A stretch of 12,235 nt of DNA. It comes from Ignavibacteriota bacterium (GTDB lineage Bacteria > Bacteroidota > Ignavibacteria > Tepidaquicellales > Tepidaquicellaceae). Position 1 is the first letter of the stretch. Each line of letters opens with the position of its first letter. Below the pieces are notes generated by a model, which had not been told where the DNA came from, did no database searches, and worked only from the letters and a program-made list of their open reading frames with translations. The translations under genes were made by a program, and so were the position numbers. The stretch spans positions 1 to 12,235 of the forward strand of contig PMIW01000032.1 in the NCBI GenBank assembly GCA_003158365.1, read 5' to 3'. Positions 1 to 7,520 of this stretch are shown here, piece by piece.

Positions 1-498
1 GTAATTATCAAACTGTGTCCAGGATACATAAATATTATTATTTCTCGGATCAACGCATGCCCATGCTTTATCCTGTGCTTTTGTTCCGTTTAGACCAGTA
101 TATGTTCCCGGGTTAGAAAAACTAACACCGTTATTAGTTGACTTTTGAAATACTATTCTGTCAATCCAGTTACCCGGAGAAGGCGGATTTGCCAGATGAA
201 TGTAATAAAATGCACCCGTTGTATCACATATTATACACGGGTCGCCCCATACGCCGTAACTGCCCGAAACTAATCCGTATTGTGTTGCCCAGTTTAATCC
301 TCCATTAGTGGAATAAGATACATAATTCAAATTAGCACCCGCGACTAATATATTAGCGTTTTTTGGATTTATACAAATTGACGGTTCTTCAGGAGCCATC
401 GATAGTCCCGGAGTAAAAATCGTTACATTAGTATATTGTGCATATAAATTATAACACATTAGAAGTGTCAATAAAACTGTTATAATTGTTTTCCTCAT
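1..498 (-). CDS. Secreted BNR/sialidase-like beta-propeller protein, N-terminal part (runs off left edge)
   Basis: The frame is open from an ATG at 498 to the window edge, giving 166 residues of a longer protein. Residues 1-20 (MRKTIITVLLTLLMCYNLYA) form a typical signal peptide with a likely cleavage after Ala20, so the product is exported. The mature part has the style of sialidase/BNR or sortilin-type propellers: 'PEEPSICINPKNANILVAG', then 'YSTNGGLNW' (the S-x-D/N-G-G-x-x-W Asp-box pattern), then 'KSTNNGVSF' and 'DPRNNNIYVSW'. Such proteins bind or cleave surface glycans or act as secreted adhesins; no catalytic residues can be assigned from this fragment. The C-terminus, where a sorting domain might be found, lies outside the window. 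No Shine-Dalgarno sequence precedes the ATG. The fold family is fairly sure; the function is unknown. Confidence 0.75.
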   Translation of the reverse strand, partial: MRKTIITVLLTLLMCYNLYAQYTNVTIFTPGLSMAPEEPSICINPKNANILVAGANLNYVSYSTNGGLNWATQYGLVSGSYGVWGDPCIICDTTGAFYYIHLANPPSPGNWIDRIVFQKSTNNGVSFSNPGTYTGLNGTKAQDKAWACVDPRNNNIYVSWTQFDNY

Positions 499-519
499 AC
501 AATATTATTTGTTTTATTA

Positions 520-525
520 ATTATA
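520..525 (-). promoter_or_regulatory. Possible -10 box for the BNR-like gene
   Basis: On the minus strand the 123-bp gap upstream of the secreted protein contains TATAAT at 525-520, with a weak TTGGAT at 546-541 separated by 15 bp. Transcription would start about 15 nt before the ATG. In DNA this AT-rich such a match can arise by chance, and the spacing is short, so this is only a candidate. Confidence 0.25.
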
Positions 526-621
526 CAATTTCATCACAATATCCAATTAAAAAAATCCACTTTTTTTTGCATTATTATTTTAGTGAAATTGGAAAGTGCT
601 CAATTACTTAAGGATTTCTCA

Positions 622-1344
622 TTATTTGCATATTTCTTTTTCGAGTAGAATTGCTTTCGGATGCAGGATATTATTTTCTAGATGTATATGCAAATGCAAA
701 TCATTTTCAAATTCATTCAACTCCTTATAAAATACCGTGAGTGTGGCACAGGCATCATCCGGAATCGAATAGTTTTCTGTTAATTCTTTAATCCTGAAAA
801 AAGCATCTCCGGCATTGGCATGCTCTTTCTCCATCATGCTTATCGGATTTTCAACAGTTCCGAAAGGCGCGAACTGATAACCTGCGGAATTTCTTTTTGC
901 ATTCACGAGACTTTTAATGTACGGAAACAGCATCCTTTCTTCTTTCATCATATGGTTTGCCAGTTCAGCACTTATAGCTCTCCAGATTTCAGTAACTTCA
1001 ATAAGTTCAGGGTGATTTTTCCCGTGTGCATTGAAAACTTTTCCGGCATGAGTATTTACTATAGGAAGCATCTTTGCAACATAACTGTGATGTGTGCTTA
1101 CTATATAATCTATCAGTTCATCAAGTTCAAGTTTGTCAAAATTACCGTTTCCGTTTTTATTTATATTTGCTGCCGATAATTTTTCAATTAATTCATCGGT
1201 ATTGATATTTTTTTCTTCGCAGGCTAAAGATATACTTCGTTTTCCATTGCAGCAGTAATCCAGACCGTAAGTTTCAAAAATTTCCGCAGTCTTGAAATTA
1301 TTTTTTACGACTTCGCCTAATGTTATTTCTTTTGTGATGTTCAT
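622..1344 (-). CDS. ric: RIC-family iron-sulfur cluster repair di-iron protein (ScdA/YtfE/DnrN type)
   Basis: This 240-residue protein matches the full length of the RIC family, which helps restore iron-sulfur clusters damaged by nitric oxide or peroxide. Residues 1-60 form the ScdA_N domain with the characteristic 'YGLDYCCNGKRS' motif (Cys31, Cys32). Residues 75-235 form the hemerythrin-like four-helix domain. The visible likely di-iron ligands are His85/His86, His131 and Glu135 in 'HMMKEERMLFP', His175 in 'MEKEHANAG', and His219 and Glu223 in 'HIHLENNILHP'; all the expected positions are present. The ATG at 1344 is preceded by a good Shine-Dalgarno (AAGGAG, 1361-1356). It lies 163 bp downstream of a Crp/Fnr-type regulator gene on the same strand, with a Crp/Fnr palindrome between them, so nitrosative-stress control is likely. 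The family call is secure; repair activity is inferred from the family. Confidence 0.93.
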   Translation of the reverse strand: MNITKEITLGEVVKNNFKTAEIFETYGLDYCCNGKRSISLACEEKNINTDELIEKLSAANINKNGNGNFDKLELDELIDYIVSTHHSYVAKMLPIVNTHAGKVFNAHGKNHPELIEVTEIWRAISAELANHMMKEERMLFPYIKSLVNAKRNSAGYQFAPFGTVENPISMMEKEHANAGDAFFRIKELTENYSIPDDACATLTVFYKELNEFENDLHLHIHLENNILHPKAILLEKEICK

Positions 1345-1372
1345 ATTTTTTTATTCTCCTTTTTTTTAAGTA

Positions 1373-1378
1373 AAATTA
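1373..1378 (-). promoter_or_regulatory. Candidate -10 box of the ric promoter
   Basis: Read on the minus strand, positions 1378-1373 give TAATTT, within the longer TAATTTTA. A start 6-7 bases further would fall near 1366, leaving a short leader before the Shine-Dalgarno at 1361-1356. The main support is geometric: the Crp/Fnr palindrome is then centred about 41.5 bp upstream, the standard position for class II activation. The hexamer itself is weak. Confidence 0.4.
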
Positions 1379-1399
1379 CTGACATTACACCCTATTACA

Positions 1400-1415
1400 T
1401 TTGACCTAAGTCAAA
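1400..1415 (-). promoter_or_regulatory. Crp/Fnr-family operator (TTTGAC-N4-GTCAAA) upstream of ric
   Basis: The sequence TTTGACCTAAGTCAAA is an inverted repeat with 6-bp perfect arms around four central bases. It fits the TTGAY-N4-RTCAA class bound by Fnr/Dnr/HcpR-like regulators. It lies between the regulator gene (1508-2257) and ric. The regulator's recognition helix carries ETLSR, the residue pattern that in FNR reads TTGA half-sites, so site and protein fit each other. That the neighbouring regulator is the one that binds here is an inference. Confidence 0.7.
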
Positions 1416-1507
1416 AAACCTATAATAACTGTTAGATGTAAAAATAATCATATGAATTATTCCGATTATTTATTTTTAACAGTTAATAATACAAAACTTA
1501 GGTAAGA

Positions 1508-2257
1508 TTAAGCGGAATAGCTTTTAAGTTTTTTAATATCCAGGATTGCTATTTTTTTTCCGTGAACTTCTATTATCTTTTCATCCTGCAGTTTCTTAAA
1601 AGTCCGGGACAGGGTTTCCAGAATTGTACCAAGGTGGGATGCCAAATCGTATTTTGATATGCTTAGTTCTATTGAATCTGACTTTTTTAGAATTATTTTT
1701 TTTGTTTTTTCAATTTTTTTCATTTCCCTGCTTGTATTTTCATATTCATCAATTATGTATTTTGCCAGACGTCTTTTTATATCGTGAAGGGTTAATCCTT
1801 CAATATGATTGTTAAGCAATTTCAACCTTTTGGAAAGAGTAGATAAAAATTTAAGGCTTATTTCGGGGTATTGTTTCAGATACGACAAAAACGGTTTGGC
1901 TGAAACAACAAATACTTCTGTATCATCTTCGATAGCCATTGCATTAATCGGGTAAACCGCCTTGTCGTTCAGTACATCTTCGTAATTTTCGAAAACAGGT
2001 ACTTCCCCGAAAGTATTATAGGGATTCATTATATGCACGATATGTTCCCTGCCTTCAGTAGAAATTTTATATAACTTAATACTGCCTTCGAGCACGCAGT
2101 AAAATCCGTGGAAAGGTTCTGTATCGAAAAAAAGAATTTCACCCCTGGAAAATTTTTTATAATGCGAAATTGAAAGGATTTTTCCGAGTTCACTTTCAGA
2201 TAAATCCGAAAAGAGATGAATCTTCTTTAAATCATTAATATCAAATTTTTTCTTCAT
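1508..2257 (-). CDS. Crp/Fnr-family transcriptional regulator (Dnr/HcpR-like, no Fe-S cysteines)
   Basis: This 249-residue protein has the two-domain Crp/Fnr layout. Residues about 12-125 form the cyclic-nucleotide-binding-type beta-roll ('IHLFSDLSESELGKIL', 'LEGSIKLYK', 'FGEVPVFEN'). Residues about 126-155 form the dimerisation helix. The C-terminal winged helix has its recognition helix at about 203-226, containing E214-T-L-S217-R218. Only one cysteine (Cys54) is visible, so an FNR-type [4Fe-4S] oxygen sensor is excluded; the cAMP-binding Arg/Thr pattern of CRP is also not apparent. Dnr- and HcpR-type members sense NO or related species, often through heme, which fits the downstream ric gene. 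No Shine-Dalgarno is seen before the ATG at 2257. A 40-bp gap separates it from ccmB, so the two may be co-transcribed. The exact subfamily and signal are not proven. Confidence 0.85.
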   Translation of the reverse strand: MKKKFDINDLKKIHLFSDLSESELGKILSISHYKKFSRGEILFFDTEPFHGFYCVLEGSIKLYKISTEGREHIVHIMNPYNTFGEVPVFENYEDVLNDKAVYPINAMAIEDDTEVFVVSAKPFLSYLKQYPEISLKFLSTLSKRLKLLNNHIEGLTLHDIKRRLAKYIIDEYENTSREMKKIEKTKKIILKKSDSIELSISKYDLASHLGTILETLSRTFKKLQDEKIIEVHGKKIAILDIKKLKSYSA

Positions 2258-2297
2258 CGCTTAATCACTTATAATTCATAATTCGTTTTTATTTATG

Positions 2298-2966
2298 CTA
2301 GTCTTCCCACACGAATTTGAATAAAAGCAAAGACACTGTGGTTATGACAACAGCGTAGGAAAATAAAATCTGGTATTCGCTCATCATAGTATATATGTCC
2401 GCTCCGGAGCTTGCGAGTTTTGTTGCGCTGATTACCGTTATTAGTAGCGGCAGCATTACCGGAAAAGCCAAAACGGGATATAGTGTACCTTTTGTATTCG
2501 CTTTGGATATAATAGCAGCTATTATAGTGGATGCTGATACCATTCCTATATTTCCGAGCAGGACTATCAATACAAATGCAGAAAAGTTTTTTATTTCAAA
2601 GTTCGTGATAAGTATAAAAAGTATAAAAATAAAAATATTCACGAAAAAAGTCAGTGCCAGATTGAAAAATAATTTCCCTATAAAAATACTGATAGGATCA
2701 ACGCTGAGTTTAAGAGCAAAAGATGTTTCCTTTTCCTCCTCTTTAATGAATACACGTGCAAGCCCGCTAATAGCCGCAAAGAAAATCACAATCCACAAAA
2801 GTCCCGAGAGTATATCGCTTTCGACTTTTTCATCGCCAATGGAAAACTTAATTATAGATATAGTTACAAGTACGAACATAAGGAGAGAATTAATTACATA
2901 CCTGTTCCTTAATTCGGACTTGAAATCCTTTTTAAATATTCTTGAAGATGTATAAAATAAACTCAA
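2298..2966 (-). CDS. ccmB: CcmB-like heme exporter / cytochrome c maturation ABC permease
   Basis: This 222-residue inner-membrane protein has six hydrophobic segments at about residues 25-40, 54-72, 97-121, 129-152, 161-182 and 200-218. CcmB landmarks include the short basic start 'IFKKDFKSELRNRY', the 'LLWIVIFFAAISGLARVFIKEEE' region (about 57-78), and 'YPVLAFPVMLPLL' (about 163-175). CcmB is the permease of the CcmAB transporter in system I cytochrome c maturation. The ATPase CcmA and the usual partners CcmC/E/F are not visible here. The start is TTG at 2966: no ATG lies between this codon and the in-frame stop at 2979-2981, and the first internal ATG (residue 30) would remove the conserved N-terminus. 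No Shine-Dalgarno is evident. The family call is good; the start is less certain. Confidence 0.78.
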   Translation of the reverse strand: MSLFYTSSRIFKKDFKSELRNRYVINSLLMFVLVTISIIKFSIGDEKVESDILSGLLWIVIFFAAISGLARVFIKEEEKETSFALKLSVDPISIFIGKLFFNLALTFFVNIFIFILFILITNFEIKNFSAFVLIVLLGNIGMVSASTIIAAIISKANTKGTLYPVLAFPVMLPLLITVISATKLASSGADIYTMMSEYQILFSYAVVITTVSLLLFKFVWED

Positions 2967-3153
2967 AATATGCGAATTTTAGACAAATCATTACTTAGTG
3001 ATTATAAATTAACATTTTAAACAGGGAAAAAAAATCCTGAAATCAGAAATGATTTTCCCGGAATTGATTTACTATTATGTCTTTTAATAAATTCATTATC
3101 ATATATTTTCTTAACTATATTTAATATCTTATTTAGATACATCGCGCTATGAT

Positions 3154-4026
3154 TTGCAAAATAACAACCGCCCGTTTGCGCATCCCCCTTTGACTCCAAT
3201 TATAATAGGATTGTGGCTGGATATATTTCCGTTCGGAAAATGGTCGGCACAATTCCTTATGATGACGATTACATTTCTATCTATACTGTTATTAATTTTA
3301 TATTCACACAAAAAGGAAATAGGAAATTTCAAATCAATTGTAATTTTATCGATGATATCATCACCCGTAATGTTCAGGTATAATATTCCTTCGACGGACC
3401 AGCTGGGAATGATTTTATTTACGATACCTTTATTCTTGTCCCTGTTATTTCCCTCAAAGAAGTTCCGGGTAGCGTTTTTATACGGGATAATGTACGGTTT
3501 ATGTTTTTATATTAAATTTACAATAATATATTTTATTTTCTTTTTAGTCGTTTCACTGATTTTCTATTCAAAACAGTTATCGTTAAAATATTTACTGGGA
3601 TTCATTGCAGGTTTGATAATTCCTGTCTTATTTTTTACTTCACTCGGTTATTATTTCTGGCTTACTATTATAACGGGACATGTCTGGATGCATAATATTG
3701 ATACTGTAATTGATTTGAACCCTTTTGATATGATAACAAAATTATATTATTTCGGACCTTCATTTTTATTGCTGTTTATTATTTTTATGCTGAACCAGGA
3801 TAAACTGGAAAAAAGCAGTTTTCCATTTTATATACCGGTATTGATATCCCTGATTTTTACTATGGTAGTTGCTTATGTAGTCTGGAACAGATACCTGATT
3901 CATTTTATGCCTGCATTCTTATTGTATTTATTATCACTGGGAAATTTTATTGAACTGAAGAAAAAAGATTTGATAATTTCACTGATTGCGAATTTTGTTT
4001 TTCTGCATCTGAATAACTTTTTCTAA
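3154..4026 (+). CDS. GT39/ArnT-like integral membrane protein, probably 5'-truncated or frameshifted
   Basis: This is a strongly hydrophobic 290-residue frame with about eight transmembrane segments. 'RPFAHPPLTPIIIGLW' near the N-terminus resembles the H/K-P-P-L loop of GT39/ArnT-type enzymes, which move sugars from polyprenyl phosphate carriers at the outer face of the membrane. 'WNRYLIHFMPAFLLYLL' near the C-terminus resembles their late R-Y-x-x-x-x-x-P segment. The start is TTG at 3154 with no Shine-Dalgarno. The frame is open upstream only to a stop at 3112-3114, and those codons read LYLISYLDTSRYD, which looks like the acidic first loop that should precede HPPL. The first transmembrane helix is therefore missing in this frame. 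Family members are usually 400-600 residues long, so this is probably a decayed gene. Other multi-spanning families remain possible. Confidence 0.5.
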   Translation: MQNNNRPFAHPPLTPIIIGLWLDIFPFGKWSAQFLMMTITFLSILLLILYSHKKEIGNFKSIVILSMISSPVMFRYNIPSTDQLGMILFTIPLFLSLLFPSKKFRVAFLYGIMYGLCFYIKFTIIYFIFFLVVSLIFYSKQLSLKYLLGFIAGLIIPVLFFTSLGYYFWLTIITGHVWMHNIDTVIDLNPFDMITKLYYFGPSFLLLFIIFMLNQDKLEKSSFPFYIPVLISLIFTMVVAYVVWNRYLIHFMPAFLLYLLSLGNFIELKKKDLIISLIANFVFLHLNNFF

Positions 4027-4349
4027 AGAATAATTGCAATATTAGTTTATAGCGGCTTAAAAAAGTTTGACAATACATAAATAATTAATTTGCTGAAAAA
4101 GCACAGCTTTTACATGATTTCAGAGATAAATAAGGTACCATCCCCTGTCTTTTTAACAAAAAACCTCAAAATTTAAATAAAAACAAATCATAAACTTAAT
4201 AGTCTTTTATCAAAATACTCTCCTTGTATACTGAAAAATACATTGAAGGAAATGAATAAAATGACTAATTTAGGATAATAAGACCTATTTATCTTTTTAT
4301 ATGAACATCGGTAATAAAACAGCAAAATTCAAAAATAACATATCTTAAA
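4027..4349 (+). other. AT-rich intergenic region before the hydrogenase operon
   Basis: These 323 bp contain no convincing gene. A TTGACA hexamer at 4067-4072 has no well-placed -10 box. A tiny frame at 4252-4278 (MNKMTNLG) is too short to support. No Crp/Fnr-type palindrome like that at 1400-1415 was found. The promoter of the downstream operon is expected here but cannot be placed. Confidence 0.5.
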
Positions 4350-5558
4350 ATGGAATCAACAATAATGAAAAAAGAGCGAAAAGGATTGGTATTATTTTCC
4401 GAGTACAAACGTGGTGAGGGAATAAGAAAGGCTCTCGAAGTTGGCAGGGAAAATATACTCTTTGAACTCAAGTCTTCCAAATTGAAAGGAAGAGGAGGGG
4501 CAGGCTTCCCTACAGCTACAAAATGGATGCTAACGGCAGCTGCTATTTCAGAAGAAAAGTTTTTAGTCTGCAATGCGGATGAAGGTGAACCGGGTACTTT
4601 TAAAGACAGGGTTCTTTTAATGGAATACCCGGAACTGGTATTCGACGGAATGGTAATCGGCGGATACACTATTGGCGCAAAAGAAGGTATAGTCTATCTT
4701 CGCGGAGAATATGAATACATGTTAAAATCACTTGAAGATTATCTTGAACAGATGAGAAAAGACAATTTGCTCGGAAATAAAATTCTGGGCAAAAAAGATT
4801 TTAATTTCGATATTAAAATAAGGCTGGGAGCAGGAGCATATGTGTGCGGTGAAGAAACAGCATTGATAGAATCACTCGAAGGATGCAGAGGCGAATCAAG
4901 AAACAGACCTCCATACCCTGTTAACACTGGATATAACAACAGACCGACATCGGTAAATAATGTAGAGACTCTTGCATCGGTACCGCACATAGTATTAAAG
5001 GGAGGCGACTGGTACATGAAAGTCGGAACTGACAAATCGTCAGGTTCGAAATTATTCTCGGTATCGGGTGATTGCAATAAACCCGGAGTTTATGAAATGC
5101 CTTGGGGTACATCAATCAGGGAATTGCTGAAAGTAGTCGAAGCCGAAAACACAAAAGCAGTGCAGGTCGGCGGTGCGTCGGGAATCTGCATTCCTGAATC
5201 ACAGTTCGACAGAAAGCTCGGATATGAAGATGCGGCAACCGGCGGTTCGATAATGATATTCAATAAAAACAGAGACATGCTTCACATTCTGAAAAACTTC
5301 ATGGAATTCTTCGTAGAAGAATCCTGCGGTCAGTGCACACCGTGCAGAATCGGAAATGTGAAATTGCTGGAAGGCGTGGAAATGATGGAAAAGGGTGAAT
5401 TCACATTCGATTATATTGAAAAATTAAAAGACCTTGGTAGTACAATGCAGGTCGCTTCAAAATGCGGACTGGGACAATCAAGTCCGAATTCTTTTATTAC
5501 CATATTAGATAACTTTAAAGATGAAATTTTAAATAAACGCGGAAACGGAGCAGCATAA
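4350..5558 (+). CDS. hydB: NuoF/HydB-type NADH-binding flavin subunit of the hydrogenase module
   Basis: This 402-residue protein is the FMN/NAD(H) module homologous to NuoF, HndC and the core of HydB. The visible features are GRGGAGFPT (47-55) and CNADEGEPGTFKDR (74-87) for FMN/NADH binding, the 'GAGAYVCGEETALIESLEG' stretch (160-178), an SLBB-like region (about 235-300), and the [4Fe-4S] ligands Cys326, Cys329 and Cys332 (SCGQCTPCR) plus Cys372. It oxidises or reduces NAD(H) and passes electrons to the hydrogenase subunit. It is shorter than Thermotoga-type HydB, lacking both the N-terminal thioredoxin-like [2Fe-2S] domain and the C-terminal ferredoxin domain. The ATG at 4350 is taken; a second at 4365 (Met6) is possible, and neither has a Shine-Dalgarno. 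The stop overlaps the hydA start by one base (TAATG), so the two are translationally coupled. It is not part of a complex I operon here. Confidence 0.9.
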   Translation: MESTIMKKERKGLVLFSEYKRGEGIRKALEVGRENILFELKSSKLKGRGGAGFPTATKWMLTAAAISEEKFLVCNADEGEPGTFKDRVLLMEYPELVFDGMVIGGYTIGAKEGIVYLRGEYEYMLKSLEDYLEQMRKDNLLGNKILGKKDFNFDIKIRLGAGAYVCGEETALIESLEGCRGESRNRPPYPVNTGYNNRPTSVNNVETLASVPHIVLKGGDWYMKVGTDKSSGSKLFSVSGDCNKPGVYEMPWGTSIRELLKVVEAENTKAVQVGGASGICIPESQFDRKLGYEDAATGGSIMIFNKNRDMLHILKNFMEFFVEESCGQCTPCRIGNVKLLEGVEMMEKGEFTFDYIEKLKDLGSTMQVASKCGLGQSSPNSFITILDNFKDEILNKRGNGAA

Positions 5559-7474
5559 TGAAAAAAGACAAAACATCAAGAACCCCCGTCAGCCAACAGC
5601 CTTTTGAAGTTGAAAAGCCAACTGATACAAACACTATAGGCGGAACCGTTTCGATAGAAATAAACGGTGAAAAAATGCATGTTCCATTAGGAACTACCAT
5701 ATTAGAGGCGTGTAAAGAAAAGAAAGTTCACATTCCTACATTATGCCATCACGAAGATTTATGCGTGGCAGGTGTTTGCAGAGTCTGCGTCGTAGAAGTC
5801 GAAGGTTTCAAAACGCTGCAGGCAGCGTGCGCATTCCCTATCACTTCACCCATAAAAATCAAAACATCCACTCCGCTTGTAAGAAAAGCAAGAAGATATG
5901 TCATTGATTTATTACTGAGCGAGCACTATGGAGAATGTTATTCATGCATAAGAAATCAAAATTGCGAATTACAGGATTTAGCCCACGAATACGGTGTTGA
6001 TGGTTACACATTCGGACACGTATCAAAACCGACATATGAAAAAGATACTTCCTCATACTCCGTAATAAGAGACATGAGTAAATGCATACTCTGCAAAAGA
6101 TGCGTAAGAACATGCATAGACCTTCAGGAAGTCGGAGTACTCGAAGCTATTGACAGAGGTGACAAGACACACATCAGTACATTTATGGAAAAACCGCTCG
6201 CCGATGTGATCTGCATAAACTGCGGACAGTGCATTAACAGATGCCCGACAGCAGCATTGCACGCAAATGACCCGTCAGACGAAATATGGGAAGCGATAGA
6301 TAACCCGAAAAAACACGTAGTCATTCAGACAGCACCATCTCCAAGAGCCGCTATAGGCGAATGTTTTGGACTGGAAGCGGGACACTCAATGACAATGGAA
6401 TTAAACACTGCACTTAAAAGAATAGGTTTCGACGGAGTATTCGATACAAATTTCACCGCGGATTTAACAATCTTCGAAGAAGGAACAGAATTAATAATCA
6501 GGTTAAAAAAAGCCTTGGTTGATAAAGATGCAAGTGTTAAACTCCCGCAGTTTACATCGTGCTCACCTGGCTGGGTAAAATACATAGAACATTTTTATCC
6601 TGAATATTTGGATAATCTTTCGACTGCAAAATCACCGCAGCAGATGTTCGGAGCAATATTTAAAACATTTTATGCTCAGCAAAAAGGAATTGACCCGAAA
6701 GATATAGTATCGGTAGCAGTTATGCCTTGCTCAGCGAAAAAGTTCGAATGCAACAGACCTGAAATGAATTCATCTGGATATAAAGATGTGGATTACGGTT
6801 TGACAACAAGAGAACTTGCAAAAATGATTAAAGAAGCCGGAATATTTTTACCTGAAATGCCGAAATCACATTTTGACAGTCCGTTCGGAGATGCATCTGG
6901 TGCAGGTTTGATATTCGGAGCAACCGGCGGAGTTATGGAAGCAGCATTAAGGTCAGTTATCGAATTTGTAACAGGAAATAAAACAGAAGATATATTTGCA
7001 AATGCAAACATTCTGCCTTTAAGAGGTTTTGAAGGTGTTAAATATGTTGAACTTCCGATTGCAAATGTTGGACCGGTTCCTGAAATACTGAAGCACCTGG
7101 TACCAAGCTGGGACTTCCTGAAAGGCGCAACGTTAAAAGTAGCGGTAGCACACGGAACTGCAAATGCCAAGAAAATCATGGAAGACATAAAAGCAGGCGG
7201 AAAATTCAGCGAATGCCACTTTATAGAATTCATGGCTTGCCCGGGCGGTTGCATCGGCGGCGGCGGACAGCCAATCCCGACAACACCTGAAATCAGGAAA
7301 AAACGTGCTGAAGCGATCTACGGTGAAGATTCTTCGCTTGAAATGAGAAAGTCACATGAAAATCCCCATGTAATAAAGATATATGAAGACTTCTTTAAGG
7401 AAGGACCATGCGGACATCTTTCTCATAAACTGCTACATACACATTATACAAAAAGAGGCAAATTCATAGCATAA
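5558..7474 (+). CDS. hydA: [FeFe]-hydrogenase large subunit, HndD/HydA type (NADH-linked, group A)
   Basis: This 638-residue protein has the full modular layout of multimeric [FeFe]-hydrogenases. A NuoG-like [2Fe-2S] domain has Cys63, 74, 77 and 91. A His-Cys [4Fe-4S] site has His123, Cys127, 130 and 136. Two ferredoxin clusters use Cys176/179/182/186 and Cys219/222/225/229. The catalytic H-cluster domain has L1 TSCSPGW (333-339), L2 MPCSAKK (389-395) and L3 MACPGGCIGGGGQP (559-572). A C-terminal small-subunit-like tail follows ('HENPHVIKIYEDFF', 'LSHKLLHTHYTK'). It makes or consumes H2, exchanging electrons with NAD(H) through the upstream HydB and probably ferredoxin. No signal peptide is present, so it is cytoplasmic. 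The L1 motif has Ser336 where the classical motif has a second Cys. A weak GGAG precedes the start. The 26-bp palindrome at 7495-7520 lies just after the gene. Confidence 0.95.
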   Translation: MKKDKTSRTPVSQQPFEVEKPTDTNTIGGTVSIEINGEKMHVPLGTTILEACKEKKVHIPTLCHHEDLCVAGVCRVCVVEVEGFKTLQAACAFPITSPIKIKTSTPLVRKARRYVIDLLLSEHYGECYSCIRNQNCELQDLAHEYGVDGYTFGHVSKPTYEKDTSSYSVIRDMSKCILCKRCVRTCIDLQEVGVLEAIDRGDKTHISTFMEKPLADVICINCGQCINRCPTAALHANDPSDEIWEAIDNPKKHVVIQTAPSPRAAIGECFGLEAGHSMTMELNTALKRIGFDGVFDTNFTADLTIFEEGTELIIRLKKALVDKDASVKLPQFTSCSPGWVKYIEHFYPEYLDNLSTAKSPQQMFGAIFKTFYAQQKGIDPKDIVSVAVMPCSAKKFECNRPEMNSSGYKDVDYGLTTRELAKMIKEAGIFLPEMPKSHFDSPFGDASGAGLIFGATGGVMEAALRSVIEFVTGNKTEDIFANANILPLRGFEGVKYVELPIANVGPVPEILKHLVPSWDFLKGATLKVAVAHGTANAKKIMEDIKAGGKFSECHFIEFMACPGGCIGGGGQPIPTTPEIRKKRAEAIYGEDSSLEMRKSHENPHVIKIYEDFFKEGPCGHLSHKLLHTHYTKRGKFIA

Positions 7475-7494
7475 GAAAATAAACAATATACTTG

Positions 7495-7520
7495 TTCCCA
7501 CCTGCCGCGGCAGGTGGGAA
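7495..7520. repeat. Perfect 26-bp GC-rich palindrome between hydA and the 81-residue gene
   Basis: The half-site TTCCCACCTGCCG is followed directly by its exact reverse complement, giving 13-bp arms with no spacer. It is far more GC-rich than its surroundings and is not followed by a T run, so it does not look like an intrinsic terminator. It resembles a dispersed palindromic (REP-like) repeat, or an mRNA hairpin within the operon. It shares the GTTCCCAC...TGGGAA outline with the element at 11288-11313. Confidence 0.85.

Noticed and set aside
820..1179. Plus-strand open frame of 119 codons
   Set aside because: It lies wholly inside ric on the opposite strand and its translation has no family features; ric is strongly supported.
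2395..2955. Plus-strand open frame of 186 codons
   Set aside because: It is antisense to ccmB, whose membrane-segment pattern and motifs are clear; the reverse reading looks like a mirror of them.
3017..3199. Small minus-strand frame upstream of the membrane protein
   Set aside because: It overlaps the likely 5' end of the GT39-like gene, has no recognisable motif and no clear ribosome binding site.
4067..4072. TTGACA as the -35 box of the hydrogenase operon promoter
   Set aside because: No acceptable -10 hexamer lies 16-18 bp downstream; the nearest TAATTT is only 13 bp away.
4252..4278. Eight-codon frame MNKMTNLG before hydB, a possible leader peptide
   Set aside because: It is too short and has no codon run, attenuator hairpins or terminator to support it.
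4350..5558. NuoF of respiratory complex I
   Set aside because: No other nuo gene is present, the next gene overlaps it and is an [FeFe]-hydrogenase, so it belongs to the hydrogenase module.
7495..7520. Intrinsic terminator after hydA
   Set aside because: The stem is strong but no T run follows, and the next genes continue in the same direction with short gaps.
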